A DNA stretch of 64,000 bases from Salinivirgaceae bacterium (GTDB taxonomy: Bacteria > Bacteroidota > Bacteroidia > Bacteroidales > SZUA-534): contig JAKSOL010000002.1 in the NCBI GenBank assembly GCA_024405635.1, positions 62,001 to 126,000 of the forward strand, in the 5' to 3' direction. Shown piece by piece: positions 36,702-46,100 of the stretch. Every line of letters begins with the position of its first letter. Position 1 is the first letter of the stretch. The notes below the pieces were generated by a model. That model was given only the letters and a program-made list of their open reading frames with translations, was not told the origin of the DNA and made no database searches. A program made the position numbers and the translations under genes.

Positions 36702-38906
36702 TTACTCTTTGTGGCCGTTGTGGTCAGGACGAGGTCCGTTGCTACGTTTAGGCTCAACGTAACCCTCTGGTTTTGGCAACAACACTTTGCGAGAAAGTTT
36801 CAACTTGCCAGCTTTGTCAATGTCGAGCAACTTAACGTCAATCTCGTCACCTTCTTTTAGCACGTCTTCAACTTTTTCAAGGCGGCGCCATTCAATTTCA
36901 GAGATGTGCAACAAACCTTCTTTTCCAGGAAGAATCTCAACAAATGCACCAAAAGTTACAATCGATTTGATTTTTCCGCGATATACTTCGCCAACTTCTG
37001 GAACAGCTACAATGCCTTTAATGCGGGCAATAGCTTTGTCAATTGACTCTTTGTTGTTTGCAACAACCTCAACTTTGCCCATGTTGTCAATTTCTTCAAT
37101 TGAGATAATGGTACCAGTTGTAGCTTGAATTTCTTGAATAATTTTTCCACCGGGGCCTATTACTGCACCAATTGATTCTTTTGGAATGTTCAAGGTAACA
37201 ATGCGAGGTGCGTGTGGTTTAAGGTCAGCACGAGGTTCGGCAATAGTTTCTTGAATTCTGTCAAGAATATACATACGGCCCTCGTGAGCTTGAGCAAGTG
37301 CATTTTCAAGAATCTCGTAGCTCAAACCATCAACTTTGATGTCCATTTGGCAAGCGGTCAAACCATCGCGAGTACCTGTGGTTTTGAAGTCCATGTCGCC
37401 AAGGTGATCCTCGTCGCCAAGAATATCGCTCAAAATTGCGTAGTTGGTTCCTTTGTTCTCTGAAATAAGCCCCATTGCGATACCTGAAACTGGTTTTTTG
37501 ATTTTTACACCAGCGTCCATCAAAGCCAATGTGCCAGCGCAAACTGTTGCCATACTTGACGAACCATTTGACTCAAGAATATCAGATACAACACGAACTA
37601 CGTATGGGTAGTCGTCAGGGACCATGGTTTTTAATGCGCGGCAAGCTAAGTTTCCGTGACCAATCTCGCGGCGGCCAACTCCACGTTGAGCTTTAGCCTC
37701 GCCTGTTGAGAATGGAGGGAAGTTATAGTGTAGCATAAAACGCTCGTTTCCTTTTATCAATGCCTCGTCAATCATTTTTTCGTCTTGTTTTGTACCAAGA
37801 GTAACGGTGCAAAGCGATTGGGTCTCGCCACGAGTAAAGATTGAAGATCCGTGAGGTCCAGGTAGGTAACCAACTTCTGACCAAATAGGACGAATCTCGT
37901 TGGTTTTGCGGCCGTCAAGACGTTTGCCCTCGTCAAGAATTGAACGGCGCATAGCCTCGCGCTCAACATCGTGATAGTAGCGGTCAATTAAAGCGCCTTT
38001 AAGTTCAAGTTCTTCTTCGCTAAACTGAGCTTTAAACTCGTCGCGTATTTGAGAGAACATAGCCTCGCGGTGATGTTTATCGGTGTCGCACGAAGTTGCT
38101 TGTGCATAAGCTTTTGCGTAGCACTCGTCGTGAACGCGTTGACGAAGTTCTTCGTCGTTGTCTTCGTGGCAATATTCGCGTTTAACGGTTTTGCCTGCAG
38201 TCTCCATCAATTCAATTTGAGCTTGGCATTGAACCTTAATAGCCTCGTGTGCTGCTTTTATAGCTTCAAGCATGTCGGCTTCTGATACCTCTTTCATTTC
38301 GCCCTCAACCATCATAATGTTGTCTAAGGTTGCGGCAACCATCAATTCGATGTCGGCTTTTTCAAGTTGCTCAAATGTTGGGTTAATAACCATTTGACCA
38401 TCGATGCGAGCTACTCGAACTTCTGAAATTGGACCTTCAAATGGAATGTCGCTCACAGCCAAAGCTGCTGAAGCTGCCAAACCTGCAATGCTATCTGGCA
38501 TGTCAATTCCGTCGGCCGAGTAAAGTGTTACGTTTACAAAAGTTTCGGCATGATAGTTTGAAGGGAATAGTGGACGCAATGCACGGTCAACCAAGCGTGC
38601 AATAAGAATCTCGTAGTCAGATGCACGACCTTCGCGACGAGTAAATCCGCCTGGGAATCGACCGTTTGATGCGAACTTTTCTTTGTATTCCACGGTCAAC
38701 GGCATAAAGTCGGTGCCAGGAATTGCGTCTTTTGCTGAACAAACGGTGGCAAGTACCATTGTTTGTCCCATGGTTACCATAACGGCGCCATCGGCTTGTT
38801 TTGCCAACTTGCCTGTCTCAATTTTGATTACACGGCCGTCTGGTAGTGTAATCTCTTTGTTGACTACATTGCAACCATGTAGTTTCTTTTCGTTTACATT
38901 ATCCAT
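36702..38906 (-). CDS. pnp: Polyribonucleotide nucleotidyltransferase
   Basis: PNPase (734 residues from [11 protein letters not shown] at 38906) degrades RNA 3' to 5' with phosphate. Two RNase PH domains (about residues 20-230 and 330-560, the second with [27 protein letters not shown]), then KH ([15 protein letters not shown]) and S1 domains ([30 protein letters not shown] in two stretches). The tail [20 protein letters not shown] is basic and polar. An open extension to 38951 does not fit the family. rpsO lies upstream in the same direction, as in many bacteria, with hairpins in between. Confidence 0.96.
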   Translation of the reverse strand: MDNVNEKKLHGCNVVNKEITLPDGRVIKIETGKLAKQADGAVMVTMGQTMVLATVCSAKDAIPGTDFMPLTVEYKEKFASNGRFPGGFTRREGRASDYEILIARLVDRALRPLFPSNYHAETFVNVTLYSADGIDMPDSIAGLAASAALAVSDIPFEGPISEVRVARIDGQMVINPTFEQLEKADIELMVAATLDNIMMVEGEMKEVSEADMLEAIKAAHEAIKVQCQAQIELMETAGKTVKREYCHEDNDEELRQRVHDECYAKAYAQATSCDTDKHHREAMFSQIRDEFKAQFSEEELELKGALIDRYYHDVEREAMRRSILDEGKRLDGRKTNEIRPIWSEVGYLPGPHGSSIFTRGETQSLCTVTLGTKQDEKMIDEALIKGNERFMLHYNFPPFSTGEAKAQRGVGRREIGHGNLACRALKTMVPDDYPYVVRVVSDILESNGSSSMATVCAGTLALMDAGVKIKKPVSGIAMGLISENKGTNYAILSDILGDEDHLGDMDFKTTGTRDGLTACQMDIKVDGLSYEILENALAQAHEGRMYILDRIQETIAEPRADLKPHAPRIVTLNIPKESIGAVIGPGGKIIQEIQATTGTIISIEEIDNMGKVEVVANNKESIDKAIARIKGIVAVPEVGEVYRGKIKSIVTFGAFVEILPGKEGLLHISEIEWRRLEKVEDVLKEGDEIDVKLLDIDKAGKLKLSRKVLLPKPEGYVEPKRSNGPRPDHNGHKE

Positions 38907-38997
38907 AAATTTCTGATTTACTGATTGTTGGTTTCCTCTTTTAGCCAACAATCTGATTTATAATTAGAGAAAATAATCGCCAAATGTATATATGCGC

Positions 38998-39023
38998 AAA
39001 TAGCAGCCTAATGAGCTGCTATT
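38998..39023 (-). promoter_or_regulatory. Hairpin in the rpsO-pnp intergenic region
   Basis: AAATAGCAGC (38998-39007) pairs perfectly with GCTGCTATTT (39014-39023) around a six-base loop. It lies about 20 bases beyond the rpsO terminator and about 90 bases before pnp, and has no T run. It could be a leader structure for pnp. Confidence 0.4.
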
Positions 39024-39041
39024 TAAGATTTTATAAACAAA

Positions 39042-39066
39042 AAAAGGCAACTTAATGCCTCTTTTT
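39042..39066 (-). terminator. Terminator of rpsO
   Basis: On the minus strand AGGCA (39060-39056) pairs with TGCCT (39049-39045), flanked by A and T tracts. It begins a few bases after the rpsO stop. The stem is short, so readthrough into pnp is possible. Confidence 0.5.
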
Positions 39067-39067
39067 G

Positions 39068-39337
39068 CTACTTTCTCAAGTTCAAAGCTTTAATAAGCTC
39101 GCGATACTTTTCAATGTCTTTGCTCTTCAAGTAAGCCAAAGCGTTGCGACGTTTACCTACCAATTGAAGTAGTGAGCGTTGTGTACCAACGTCTTTTTTG
39201 TTGGCTTTCATGTGCTCGGTAAGGTGGTTGATTCTGTAGGTGAACAATGCAATTTGTCCCTCTGTTGAACCAGTGTCTTTTGCGCTTTTGCCATAGGTAG
39301 CAAAAAACTCTTGTTTTTGTTCTGCTGTTAAATACAT
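39068..39337 (-). CDS. rpsO: 30S ribosomal protein S15
   Basis: S15 (89 residues) binds 16S rRNA helices 20-22 early in small-subunit assembly. DTGSTEGQIALFTYRINHLTEH, NKKDVGTQRSLLQLVGKRR and the LAYLKSKDIEKYRELI end are all standard. The promoter at 39385-39414 is consensus. It precedes pnp, an order conserved in many bacteria. Confidence 0.97.
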   Translation of the reverse strand: MYLTAEQKQEFFATYGKSAKDTGSTEGQIALFTYRINHLTEHMKANKKDVGTQRSLLQLVGKRRNALAYLKSKDIEKYRELIKALNLRK

Positions 39338-39384
39338 TACTTATTAGTATTAAATGTGTTAATATCTGCTTTTTTTACAAGCGA

Positions 39385-39414
39385 CAAAAGTATATATTTT
39401 TTTGTTACTGCAAA
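39385..39414 (-). promoter_or_regulatory. Promoter of rpsO
   Basis: On the minus strand TTTG (39414-39411) and TACTTTTG (39392-39385) are 18 bases apart, an exact consensus. The leader is about 40 bases. Confidence 0.55.
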
Positions 39415-39472
39415 CAATTTTCGCCTTTGCCTTTTGTTCTTTTTGGTTGCGTTTTTAAAATCTGCATCGATG

Positions 39473-40804
39473 CTACATTTCGCCTATCAATACGTCGGCT
39501 GATTGGTTGCGATAAATCGCTATTTTTTCAGTGTATTTATTGCGTATAATATTTAGATTGTCAATGGGTAGTTCAATGTTCTCGCCGTGATTGTCAATTA
39601 TTTCCTCAACGTATTTTAGTGTGTATTTGCTTGTGTCGGTTGATGGACAGTATCCTATTTCTTGTCGGCTTTCGTCAATCAACACTTCGTTAATTAGTTT
39701 GCATTGAGTTAGTTGCTGAATTAAGCTTAGTAGCAGTCGCTGGGGAATGTGGAGCATGCTTGACATTTGCTTGCAAGTTTGTGGTTGCTCGCCATTTTTG
39801 AATTGTTTAATTATGTGATTCAGCACAACAATTAGCATCACCTTGCGGCTTACAAGGCTCATGTTTTCGGTTTCGTGCTCATATTCATACATTTCAATGT
39901 TTTGGCTGGCAAACGATAGTTCGGCGCCAAATAACAATATTAGCCAACTTAATTGTAGCCACATTAACAATAGTGGAATGGCGGCAAAACTGCCGTAAAT
40001 GGCGTTGTAGCGTGCGGCTCCAACTTGAAGTGTTATGTATGCCCATTCTGTTACCATAAAGGCTGTGCCTGCTATTATTCCTGCAATTAAACCTGGTAAA
40101 AACGATACTTTGGTGTTTGGTATGGCAATGTATATAAAGGTAAACAATACCCACATTATTACCATTGGCGATAGTTTAATAAGGTTTTGTAGTACAGGAC
40201 TGGCTACTTTGGCAAGCGAGTAGTTGTTTATCATGTCGTTTACTGCCGAACTGAAATAAACGTTTAGTGCGCTTGAGGCTAACAACAATATTGGTACAAT
40301 AATAAGAATGGCCAAATAGTCGGTTACTTTGCGTACAAGGGTGCGCTGCGTTTTTATTTGCCAAATGTCGTTTATTTGTTCTTCAATGTTCATTAGCATT
40401 TTTACAACTGCCCAAAATATAACACCAACACCAATAATGGCGGCAATGCCGTTGTGCATGTTGTCGAGCAGGTTGTGCGACACGTCAATAAGAACGTTCA
40501 TTATGTCTTGTTGCTCCTTAAAGTTTTCGGTAATGGCATTTTGTAATACTTGTTCAAGGCCTAGTGCTTGTGCTATAAAAAATACCAAAGCTAACATTGG
40601 AACCAACGCAAAAACTGTTAGGTAGGTTAGTGCCGATGCTTTGGTTTGTACGTTGTTCTCAGTAAATCCTCTAACAGTTAGCATTACCACTCGCAGGTAA
40701 TGAAACATTTTTTTGAATTTTGGAGATAGTGTGTCGAGATTGATGCTCCAAAGGTCGTGAAATAAAAATTTATGAGCCTGATTGATTAGCGATTTAATAT
40801 CCAT
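39473..40804 (-). CDS. YihY/BrkB family inner-membrane protein
   Basis: A 443-residue protein with six membrane helices between about residues 40 and 310, including KASALTYLTVFALVPMLALVF, the IWAVVKM-type helix and LLLMWLQLSWLILLFGAEL, the strongest YihY signature. The cytoplasmic C-terminal 130 residues include a winged-helix-like part (TCKQMSSMLHIPQRLLLSLIQQL) seen in Bacteroidetes members. I chose MDIKSLINQAHK at 40804; the frame is open to 40912. The role of the family is unsettled (it was once wrongly annotated as RNase BN). Confidence 0.88.
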   Translation of the reverse strand: MDIKSLINQAHKFLFHDLWSINLDTLSPKFKKMFHYLRVVMLTVRGFTENNVQTKASALTYLTVFALVPMLALVFFIAQALGLEQVLQNAITENFKEQQDIMNVLIDVSHNLLDNMHNGIAAIIGVGVIFWAVVKMLMNIEEQINDIWQIKTQRTLVRKVTDYLAILIIVPILLLASSALNVYFSSAVNDMINNYSLAKVASPVLQNLIKLSPMVIMWVLFTFIYIAIPNTKVSFLPGLIAGIIAGTAFMVTEWAYITLQVGAARYNAIYGSFAAIPLLLMWLQLSWLILLFGAELSFASQNIEMYEYEHETENMSLVSRKVMLIVVLNHIIKQFKNGEQPQTCKQMSSMLHIPQRLLLSLIQQLTQCKLINEVLIDESRQEIGYCPSTDTSKYTLKYVEEIIDNHGENIELPIDNLNIIRNKYTEKIAIYRNQSADVLIGEM

Positions 40805-40966
40805 TGTGGTTTGTGCTTGTTGTTTTACATGGCGGCAAAAGTAGTTTTTATTCAATGTTGATGCCGTAATAATTGGCAAGAGTGCATAAACACTCCGTAA
40901 ATGCATTACCACTTGCGTGAGGTTAACATTATTATATATGTGTAACTAACACTTAAAATCTCTGCG

Positions 40967-40974
40967 TATTTTTG
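40967..40974 (+). promoter_or_regulatory. -7 element of folA
   Basis: TATTTTTG matches TAnnTTTG exactly and ends 15 bases before the folA ATG. No good -33 box is seen. Confidence 0.35.
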
Positions 40975-40989
40975 TAAAAAAATAAAACA

Positions 40990-41490
40990 ATGGAAAAGCC
41001 TTTGCAACTATCGGTAATTGTGGCTATTGATGCCAATAACGGAATTGGAAAAGATAATCAATTGTTGGCCAGCATTTCGGCCGACCTAAAACGCTTTAAA
41101 GCAATAACAAGTGGGCATACTGTTATAATGGGTCGCAATACATGGGAGTCGCTGCCTAAACGCCCGTTGCCAAATCGCCGAAATGTGGTTATAACTAGTC
41201 GAGAACTTGATGACGAAGGTGCTGAAGTTGTAGGCTCAGTGGAGGCTGCGCTTAATGTGACAGCAGCCGATGGCGAGGTGTTTGTTATGGGTGGCGCGTC
41301 GGTTTACAACCAAATGATGCCGTATGCCGATAAGTTGTACTTAACACTAATACACCGCGAGTTTGAAGCCGATGCTTTTTTCCCACAAATTGATTATTCG
41401 CAATGGCGCGAGGTAGAGCGAATTGATGTGGCAGATGATGAAAAAGTTGATTTTTCATACTCATTTGTAACGCTTGAAAGGGTAGAGTGA
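40990..41490 (+). CDS. folA: Dihydrofolate reductase
   Basis: DHFR (166 residues) reduces dihydrofolate with NADPH. VAIDANNGIGKDNQLL (Met20-loop region), the catalytic Asp in SADLKRFKAITSG, VIMGRNTWESLPKRPLPNR and VFVMGGASVYNQMMP are all present. Length is normal. It is divergent from the YihY gene. No thyA is near. It is the last housekeeping gene before the 41.5-43.1 kb accessory stretch. Confidence 0.96.
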   Translation: MEKPLQLSVIVAIDANNGIGKDNQLLASISADLKRFKAITSGHTVIMGRNTWESLPKRPLPNRRNVVITSRELDDEGAEVVGSVEAALNVTAADGEVFVMGGASVYNQMMPYADKLYLTLIHREFEADAFFPQIDYSQWREVERIDVADDEKVDFSYSFVTLERVE

Positions 41491-41653
41491 GTTGCGAAAT
41501 TTATGAGTTGCCGTTGGTAATTTATCTCTAAAAACGGAGCTTTTTTGCCTAAAAATTATCGCTTGTAATGGATGGCTGAAAGACTTGATGCTTGTGCTAA
41601 ATATCTGAATATGAGCTAAAAATTACTTGAATTATGAGGTTGTGAAATCTAAT

Positions 41654-41698
41654 ACAAATTTGTGTAACACAAACTTGTGTAACACAAACTTGTGTAAT
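41654..41698. repeat. Three tandem 15-bp palindromic repeats upstream of the ATPase gene
   Basis: The units are ACAAATTTGTGTAAC (41654-41668), ACAAACTTGTGTAAC (41669-41683) and ACAAACTTGTGTAAT (41684-41698). Each contains an ACAAA-(T/C)-TTGT palindrome; copies two and three extend to ACACAAACTTGTGT. The TTG of the third copy (41690-41692) lies 20 bases before TATTCTTG (41713-41720), so the array overlaps the likely -33 box of the ATPase gene. This is the layout expected for a multi-site operator. Confidence 0.75.
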
Positions 41699-41720
41699 TG
41701 GGGAATATGTCATATTCTTG
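41690..41720 (+). promoter_or_regulatory. Candidate promoter of the ATPase gene
   Basis: TTG at 41690-41692, 20 bases, TATTCTTG at 41713-41720, with one mismatch to TAnnTTTG. The leader would be about 15 bases. Confidence 0.35.
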
Positions 41721-41741
41721 CAGTGTAAATAAACATCTATC

Positions 41742-42878
41742 ATGCATTTAACAAGTAAGACAAGGCCATTTATGTATGGTGTGGCGATTGATGAAAATCA
41801 TTTCATAGGTCGCCAAAAAGAGCAGTCGCGCTTGGCTGCTAACATGCGTGCTGGCATAAGTACTATTTTGATAGCGCCAAGAAGATATGGAAAGACATCG
41901 TTGGTTAACCGGGTTGCAAACGAAGTGTCAACTGACGAACTAATAGTAGTAAAGTTAGATGTCTTTGCATGCCGTGACGAATATGAATTCTACAACATGT
42001 TTGCCGAGGCGGTGCTTCATCAAACCTCGTCAAAATTTGAAGAGTGGCGCGAGAATGCAAGGTCGTTTATGGAGAGGTTGATGCCTAAAATATCATTTGC
42101 AACCGATGCTTTACAAGAGTATTCTGTAAGTCTGGGCATAACACCCAAGACACACAAACCCGAAGAGATTCTTGACTTGCCACAAATGATAGCAGAGAAA
42201 AAGAATTGTCGCATCGTGGTGTGTATCGACGAGTTTCAGCAAATAGGCGAAATGCCAGATTCCGTAAACATTCAAAAACGACTTAGGTCGGTGTGGCAAA
42301 ATCAATCGTTGGTTTCATATTGCCTTTATGGTAGCAAAAAACATCTGATGACCACTTTGTTTCAAAGTCGTAGTCATCCTTTCTATAAATTTGGCGATAC
42401 AATGTATCTTGATAGAATTGGTGAGGAAGATTGGTTGCCATATTTGAAAAGCCGCTATGAAGAACGTGGTTTGCAACTGCCTGATGATATGGCGCAAATT
42501 ATTTGTCAAAAAGTGCAACTGCACCCATCGTATGTTCAGCAATTGGCTTGGATGACGATGCTAAATACCAACGATATTGTAACAATGGATACTATTGGTT
42601 GCGCATTGAGTGATTTACTCAACGACAACGATGCGCTTTACTCTCAACAAACTGAGAGTTTGACTAAGTATCAAGTCAATTTCCTACGAGCATTGCTAGC
42701 AGGAGTTGAAGGCGGTTATGGAACAACCAAAACGCGCGACGAGTATGATTTGGGTACAGCATCAAATATTGCGCGAATTAAAACAGCCCTTACCGAGAAA
42801 GAATTAATTGAATCGGATGGTAAACGTTGCTTTATAGCTGATCCTGTGTTGCAATTGTGGCTAAAGAAACGACTTTAG
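41742..42878 (+). CDS. AAA ATPase of the ATPase_2 type with winged-helix C-terminus
   Basis: A 378-residue P-loop protein: FIGRQKEQSRLAANM (N-terminal strand-helix), Walker A APRRYGKTS (about residues 46-54), Walker B VVCIDEFQQIG, and a sensor-like YCLYGSKKHLM. After the ATPase core, about residues 290-378 look like a winged helix (TKYQVNFLRALLAGV, ASNIARIKTALTEKELIE). This is the ATPase_2 (archaeal-ATPase/STAND-like) family, widespread and mobile, of unknown specific function, often next to nuclease or toxin genes. Here it is alone between folA and purL, with three operator-like repeats in front. It is probably an acquired gene, judging by location. Confidence 0.8.
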   Translation: MHLTSKTRPFMYGVAIDENHFIGRQKEQSRLAANMRAGISTILIAPRRYGKTSLVNRVANEVSTDELIVVKLDVFACRDEYEFYNMFAEAVLHQTSSKFEEWRENARSFMERLMPKISFATDALQEYSVSLGITPKTHKPEEILDLPQMIAEKKNCRIVVCIDEFQQIGEMPDSVNIQKRLRSVWQNQSLVSYCLYGSKKHLMTTLFQSRSHPFYKFGDTMYLDRIGEEDWLPYLKSRYEERGLQLPDDMAQIICQKVQLHPSYVQQLAWMTMLNTNDIVTMDTIGCALSDLLNDNDALYSQQTESLTKYQVNFLRALLAGVEGGYGTTKTRDEYDLGTASNIARIKTALTEKELIESDGKRCFIADPVLQLWLKKRL

Positions 42879-42934
42879 GTTTGGAAAAGGTTGAGTGTTA
42901 TTGTATAAAAGCTATCAAAGTGTACTCAATTTTC

Positions 42935-43075
42935 AAGGAGGAGCAAAAAATACCACAAAGACTCTACAAATACCAGTGGGACCACATTCACAACCCCGAA
43001 GCAGTGCTATTTTACTTGGCGAATAGTTATGTAAAATTTTCATTGCAATAGATCCATTTTTCCCGTTCTTAAAAT
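42935..43075 (+). pseudogene. Possible remnant of a DUF2971-like gene start
   Basis: AAGGAGG (42935-42941), a Shine-Dalgarno rare in this window, is followed at normal spacing by ATA at 42950 in place of a start codon. The frame then reads PQRLYKYQWDHIHNPEAV and LFYLANSYVKFS before a stop at 43049-43051, and another frame continues IDPF. This resembles the opening of DUF2971 proteins (a PxxLYKY motif, a hydrophobic helix, then FSxPxxFNDPF) broken by point mutation and frameshift. No later part of such a gene is recognisable. It may be chance; I rate it weakly. Confidence 0.25.
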
Positions 43076-43089
43076 GTGGAAAACCTATC

Positions 43090-43120
43090 TTGGTAGCCCC
43101 GCTTTCTTTTCTTACATTCG
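43090..43120 (+). promoter_or_regulatory. Promoter of purL
   Basis: TTG at 43090-43092 and TACATTCG at 43113-43120, 20 bases apart, near consensus. The leader is about 35 bases. No purine-responsive riboswitch fold was recognised between it and purL. Confidence 0.4.
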
Positions 43121-43160
43121 CGCAACTATTTCGAAACCATAATTTTTAAAACACATCTGA

Positions 43161-46100
43161 ATGGTTACCTTCTTTAAAACACCTGAAAATAAGGTTATTG
43201 CAGTCAAGACAAACGATGCAATCTCGGCTGCCGACATTGAGAAGCTGAACTGGCTTTTCGGGAAATCAGAATGCTTAGGACAAAATGCACCAAGCGGATC
43301 TTATGTAGGTCCTCGCAAGGAGATGATTACCCCTTGGAGTACCAACGCTGTTGAAATTACCCAAAACATGGGCATCAGTGGCATTATCCGCATTGAGGAG
43401 TTTGAGGCCCAAAGCGCTGACAAAAAGCACTTCGACCCTATGTTGAAGTCGTTCTACAATAGCCTTGATCAAAACATATTCACCGTTGACATTAAGCCTC
43501 AGCCTATTGTTCATATCGACGACATTGCCGCTTACAACAAAAAGGAAGGTTTGGCTCTAAAGGAAGAGGAAATTAACTACTTGGAAAGCCTTGCCAAGAA
43601 ACTTGGTCGTCCTCTTACCGATAGCGAGGTATTTGGCTTTTCGCAAGTGAACTCAGAGCACTGCCGCCACAAAATTTTCAACGGTCAATTCATTATTGAT
43701 GGCGAAGAAAAACCTGATACACTATTTAAGCTTATCAAAAAAACTACCACATCAAATCCAAACAATGTGGTATCGGCATACAAAGACAACTGCGCATTTA
43801 TGCAAGGTCATGAGCTTGAGCAATTTGCTCCAGCTAATCAAGAACAATCAGATTTCTTTGAGGTTACTGACTACGAGTCGGTTTACTCACTAAAGGCCGA
43901 AACCCACAACTTCCCAACCACAGTTGAGCCTTTCAACGGTGCAGCTACTGGTTCAGGTGGCGAAATTCGCGACCGTATGGGTGGAGGAAAAGGTAGTATG
44001 CCAATTGCAGGAACCGCTGTTTATATGGCATCGTATCCACGCTTAGATGGCGGCCGCTCGTGGGAAAAAGCAACCGAGCCTCGTCCTTGGTTGTATCAAA
44101 CTCCAGAGCAAATTCTTATTAAGGCATCAAACGGTGCTAGCGACTTTGGTAACAAGTTTGGTCAACCACTTATTTGTGGTAGCTTGCTTACAATGGAGCA
44201 CTTTGAGAATTACAAGAAATTTGGTTTCGATAAAGTGATTATGATGGCGGGTGGCGTTGGCTATGCAAAAAAGAAGGATTGCATCAAGGCCGACCCAGAA
44301 CCAGGCGACAAGGTTGTAATTCTTGGTGGCGACAACTACCGCATCGGTATGGGTGGTGGCGCTGTATCGTCGGTGGCTACTGGCGAGTACAACAACTCAA
44401 TTGAGCTTAACGCTGTTCAACGTTCAAACCCTGAAATGCAACGCCGCGTGTACAATGCCATTCGTGCATTGAGCGAACAAACCGATAACCCAATCATCTC
44501 AATTCACGACCACGGCGCAGGCGGTCACCTTAACTGCTTGTCGGAGTTGGTTGAAGCAACTGGTGGTGTTATCGATATTCGCAAGTTGCCTATTGGTGAC
44601 CCAACACTATCGGCTAAAGAGATTGTGGGCAACGAGAGCCAAGAACGTATGGGTCTTGTGCTTAAAGATCAAGACATTGAACATTTGAAAAAAATTGCCG
44701 ACCGCGAGCGTGCTCCAATGTACGTAGTGGGCGAGGCTACTGGTGATATGCAATTCCGCTTTGTTGACAAACAAGCATCGGAAAACCCAATCGACCTTCA
44801 GCTTGCCGACATGTTTGGTAATCCTCCTCGTACCATAATGAAAGACAGTACTGTAGCTGAAAACTATAGCGAACTAAAATATGATTCAGCAAAAGTGGCT
44901 GAATATCTTGAACAAGTGCTTCAACTTGAATCGGTTGCCTGCAAAGACTGGTTAACCAACAAAGTTGACCGCTCGGTAACTGGTAAGGTTGCTACCCAAC
45001 AATGCGCTGGCTACCTACACTTGCCACTTAACGACTGCGGTGTAGTTGCACTTGACTATCAAGGTAAATATGGTGTAGCAACATCAGTTGGCCACGCACC
45101 AGTTTGCGCTATGATTGATCCAGCTAAAGGCTCGCGCATAGCAGTGGCCGAATCGTTGACCAACATTGTTTGGGCTCCAATTCAAGATAAACTAAAAGGC
45201 GTATCGTTGAGCGCCAACTGGATGTGGCCCTGCTTTAATCCTGGCGAAGATGCTCGTTTGTACAAGGCTGTTGAGGCATTGAGCCAATTCTGCATCAAGT
45301 TGGGCATCAACGTTCCAACTGGTAAGGATTCATTGTCAATGACTCAGAAATATCCTAACGGCGACAAAGTGCTATCACCAGGAACTGTAATAGTATCGGC
45401 AGCTGGCGAGGTTACAAATATTCGTAAAACAGTATCGCCTGTTTTGCATAACGTTAAGTCGCAGTTGCTTTACATCGACATGTCGAAAGATGCCCTTAAA
45501 CTAGGAGGCTCGGCATTTGCACAAGTAATAAATGGTGTTGGTACCGATTGCCCAGATATTACAGATGTTGACTACTTTGCAAAGGCATTCAATACCGTTC
45601 AGTCGCTTATTGAAGAAGGTCTAGTGATTGCAGGTCACGACGTTTCGGCTGGTGGTTTGGTTACAACATTGCTTGAAATGGCGTTCTCGAACGACGAGGT
45701 GGGCATCAACGCAAACCTTGAATCGTTTGGCGAAAAAGATGCTGCAAAACTTTTGTTTGCCGAAAATCCAGCACTTGTACTTCAAGTTGCCGACGATAGT
45801 AAAGTCGCATCAATGCTTTCGGCCTCAGACATCGAGTTCAAAACCATTGGTACACTAGGCACTAAAGGACAACTTAACATTGCTACCGGTAGCAACAACT
45901 ACTCATTTGATATTAAGAAGTTGCGCGATGTTTGGTTCAAAACTTCGTATTTGCTCGATTGCAACCAAACACAAAACGGTTTGGCTCTTGAACGTTTCAA
46001 TAACTACAAGAACCACACTCACAAGTTTAACTTCAACAACTTCGATGGTTCAGCAAAATCGCTTGGCATCGACCTTAAACGTCGCACAAAAAGTGGCGTA

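Noticed and set aside
38998..39023. The rpsO-pnp hairpin as part of a tRNA gene
   Set aside because: There is no cloverleaf, anticodon arm or TTCGA-like T-loop around it.
41654..41698. The three 15-bp repeats as a CRISPR array or replication iterons
   Set aside because: There are no spacers between the units and no cas genes, and the adjacent ATPase is not a replication initiator.
42857..43051. A 64-codon gene starting inside the end of the ATPase gene
   Set aside because: The first 31 codons overlap the ATPase tail and the intergenic region and have no coding character; only the later part, after AAGGAGG, is of interest and lacks a start codon.
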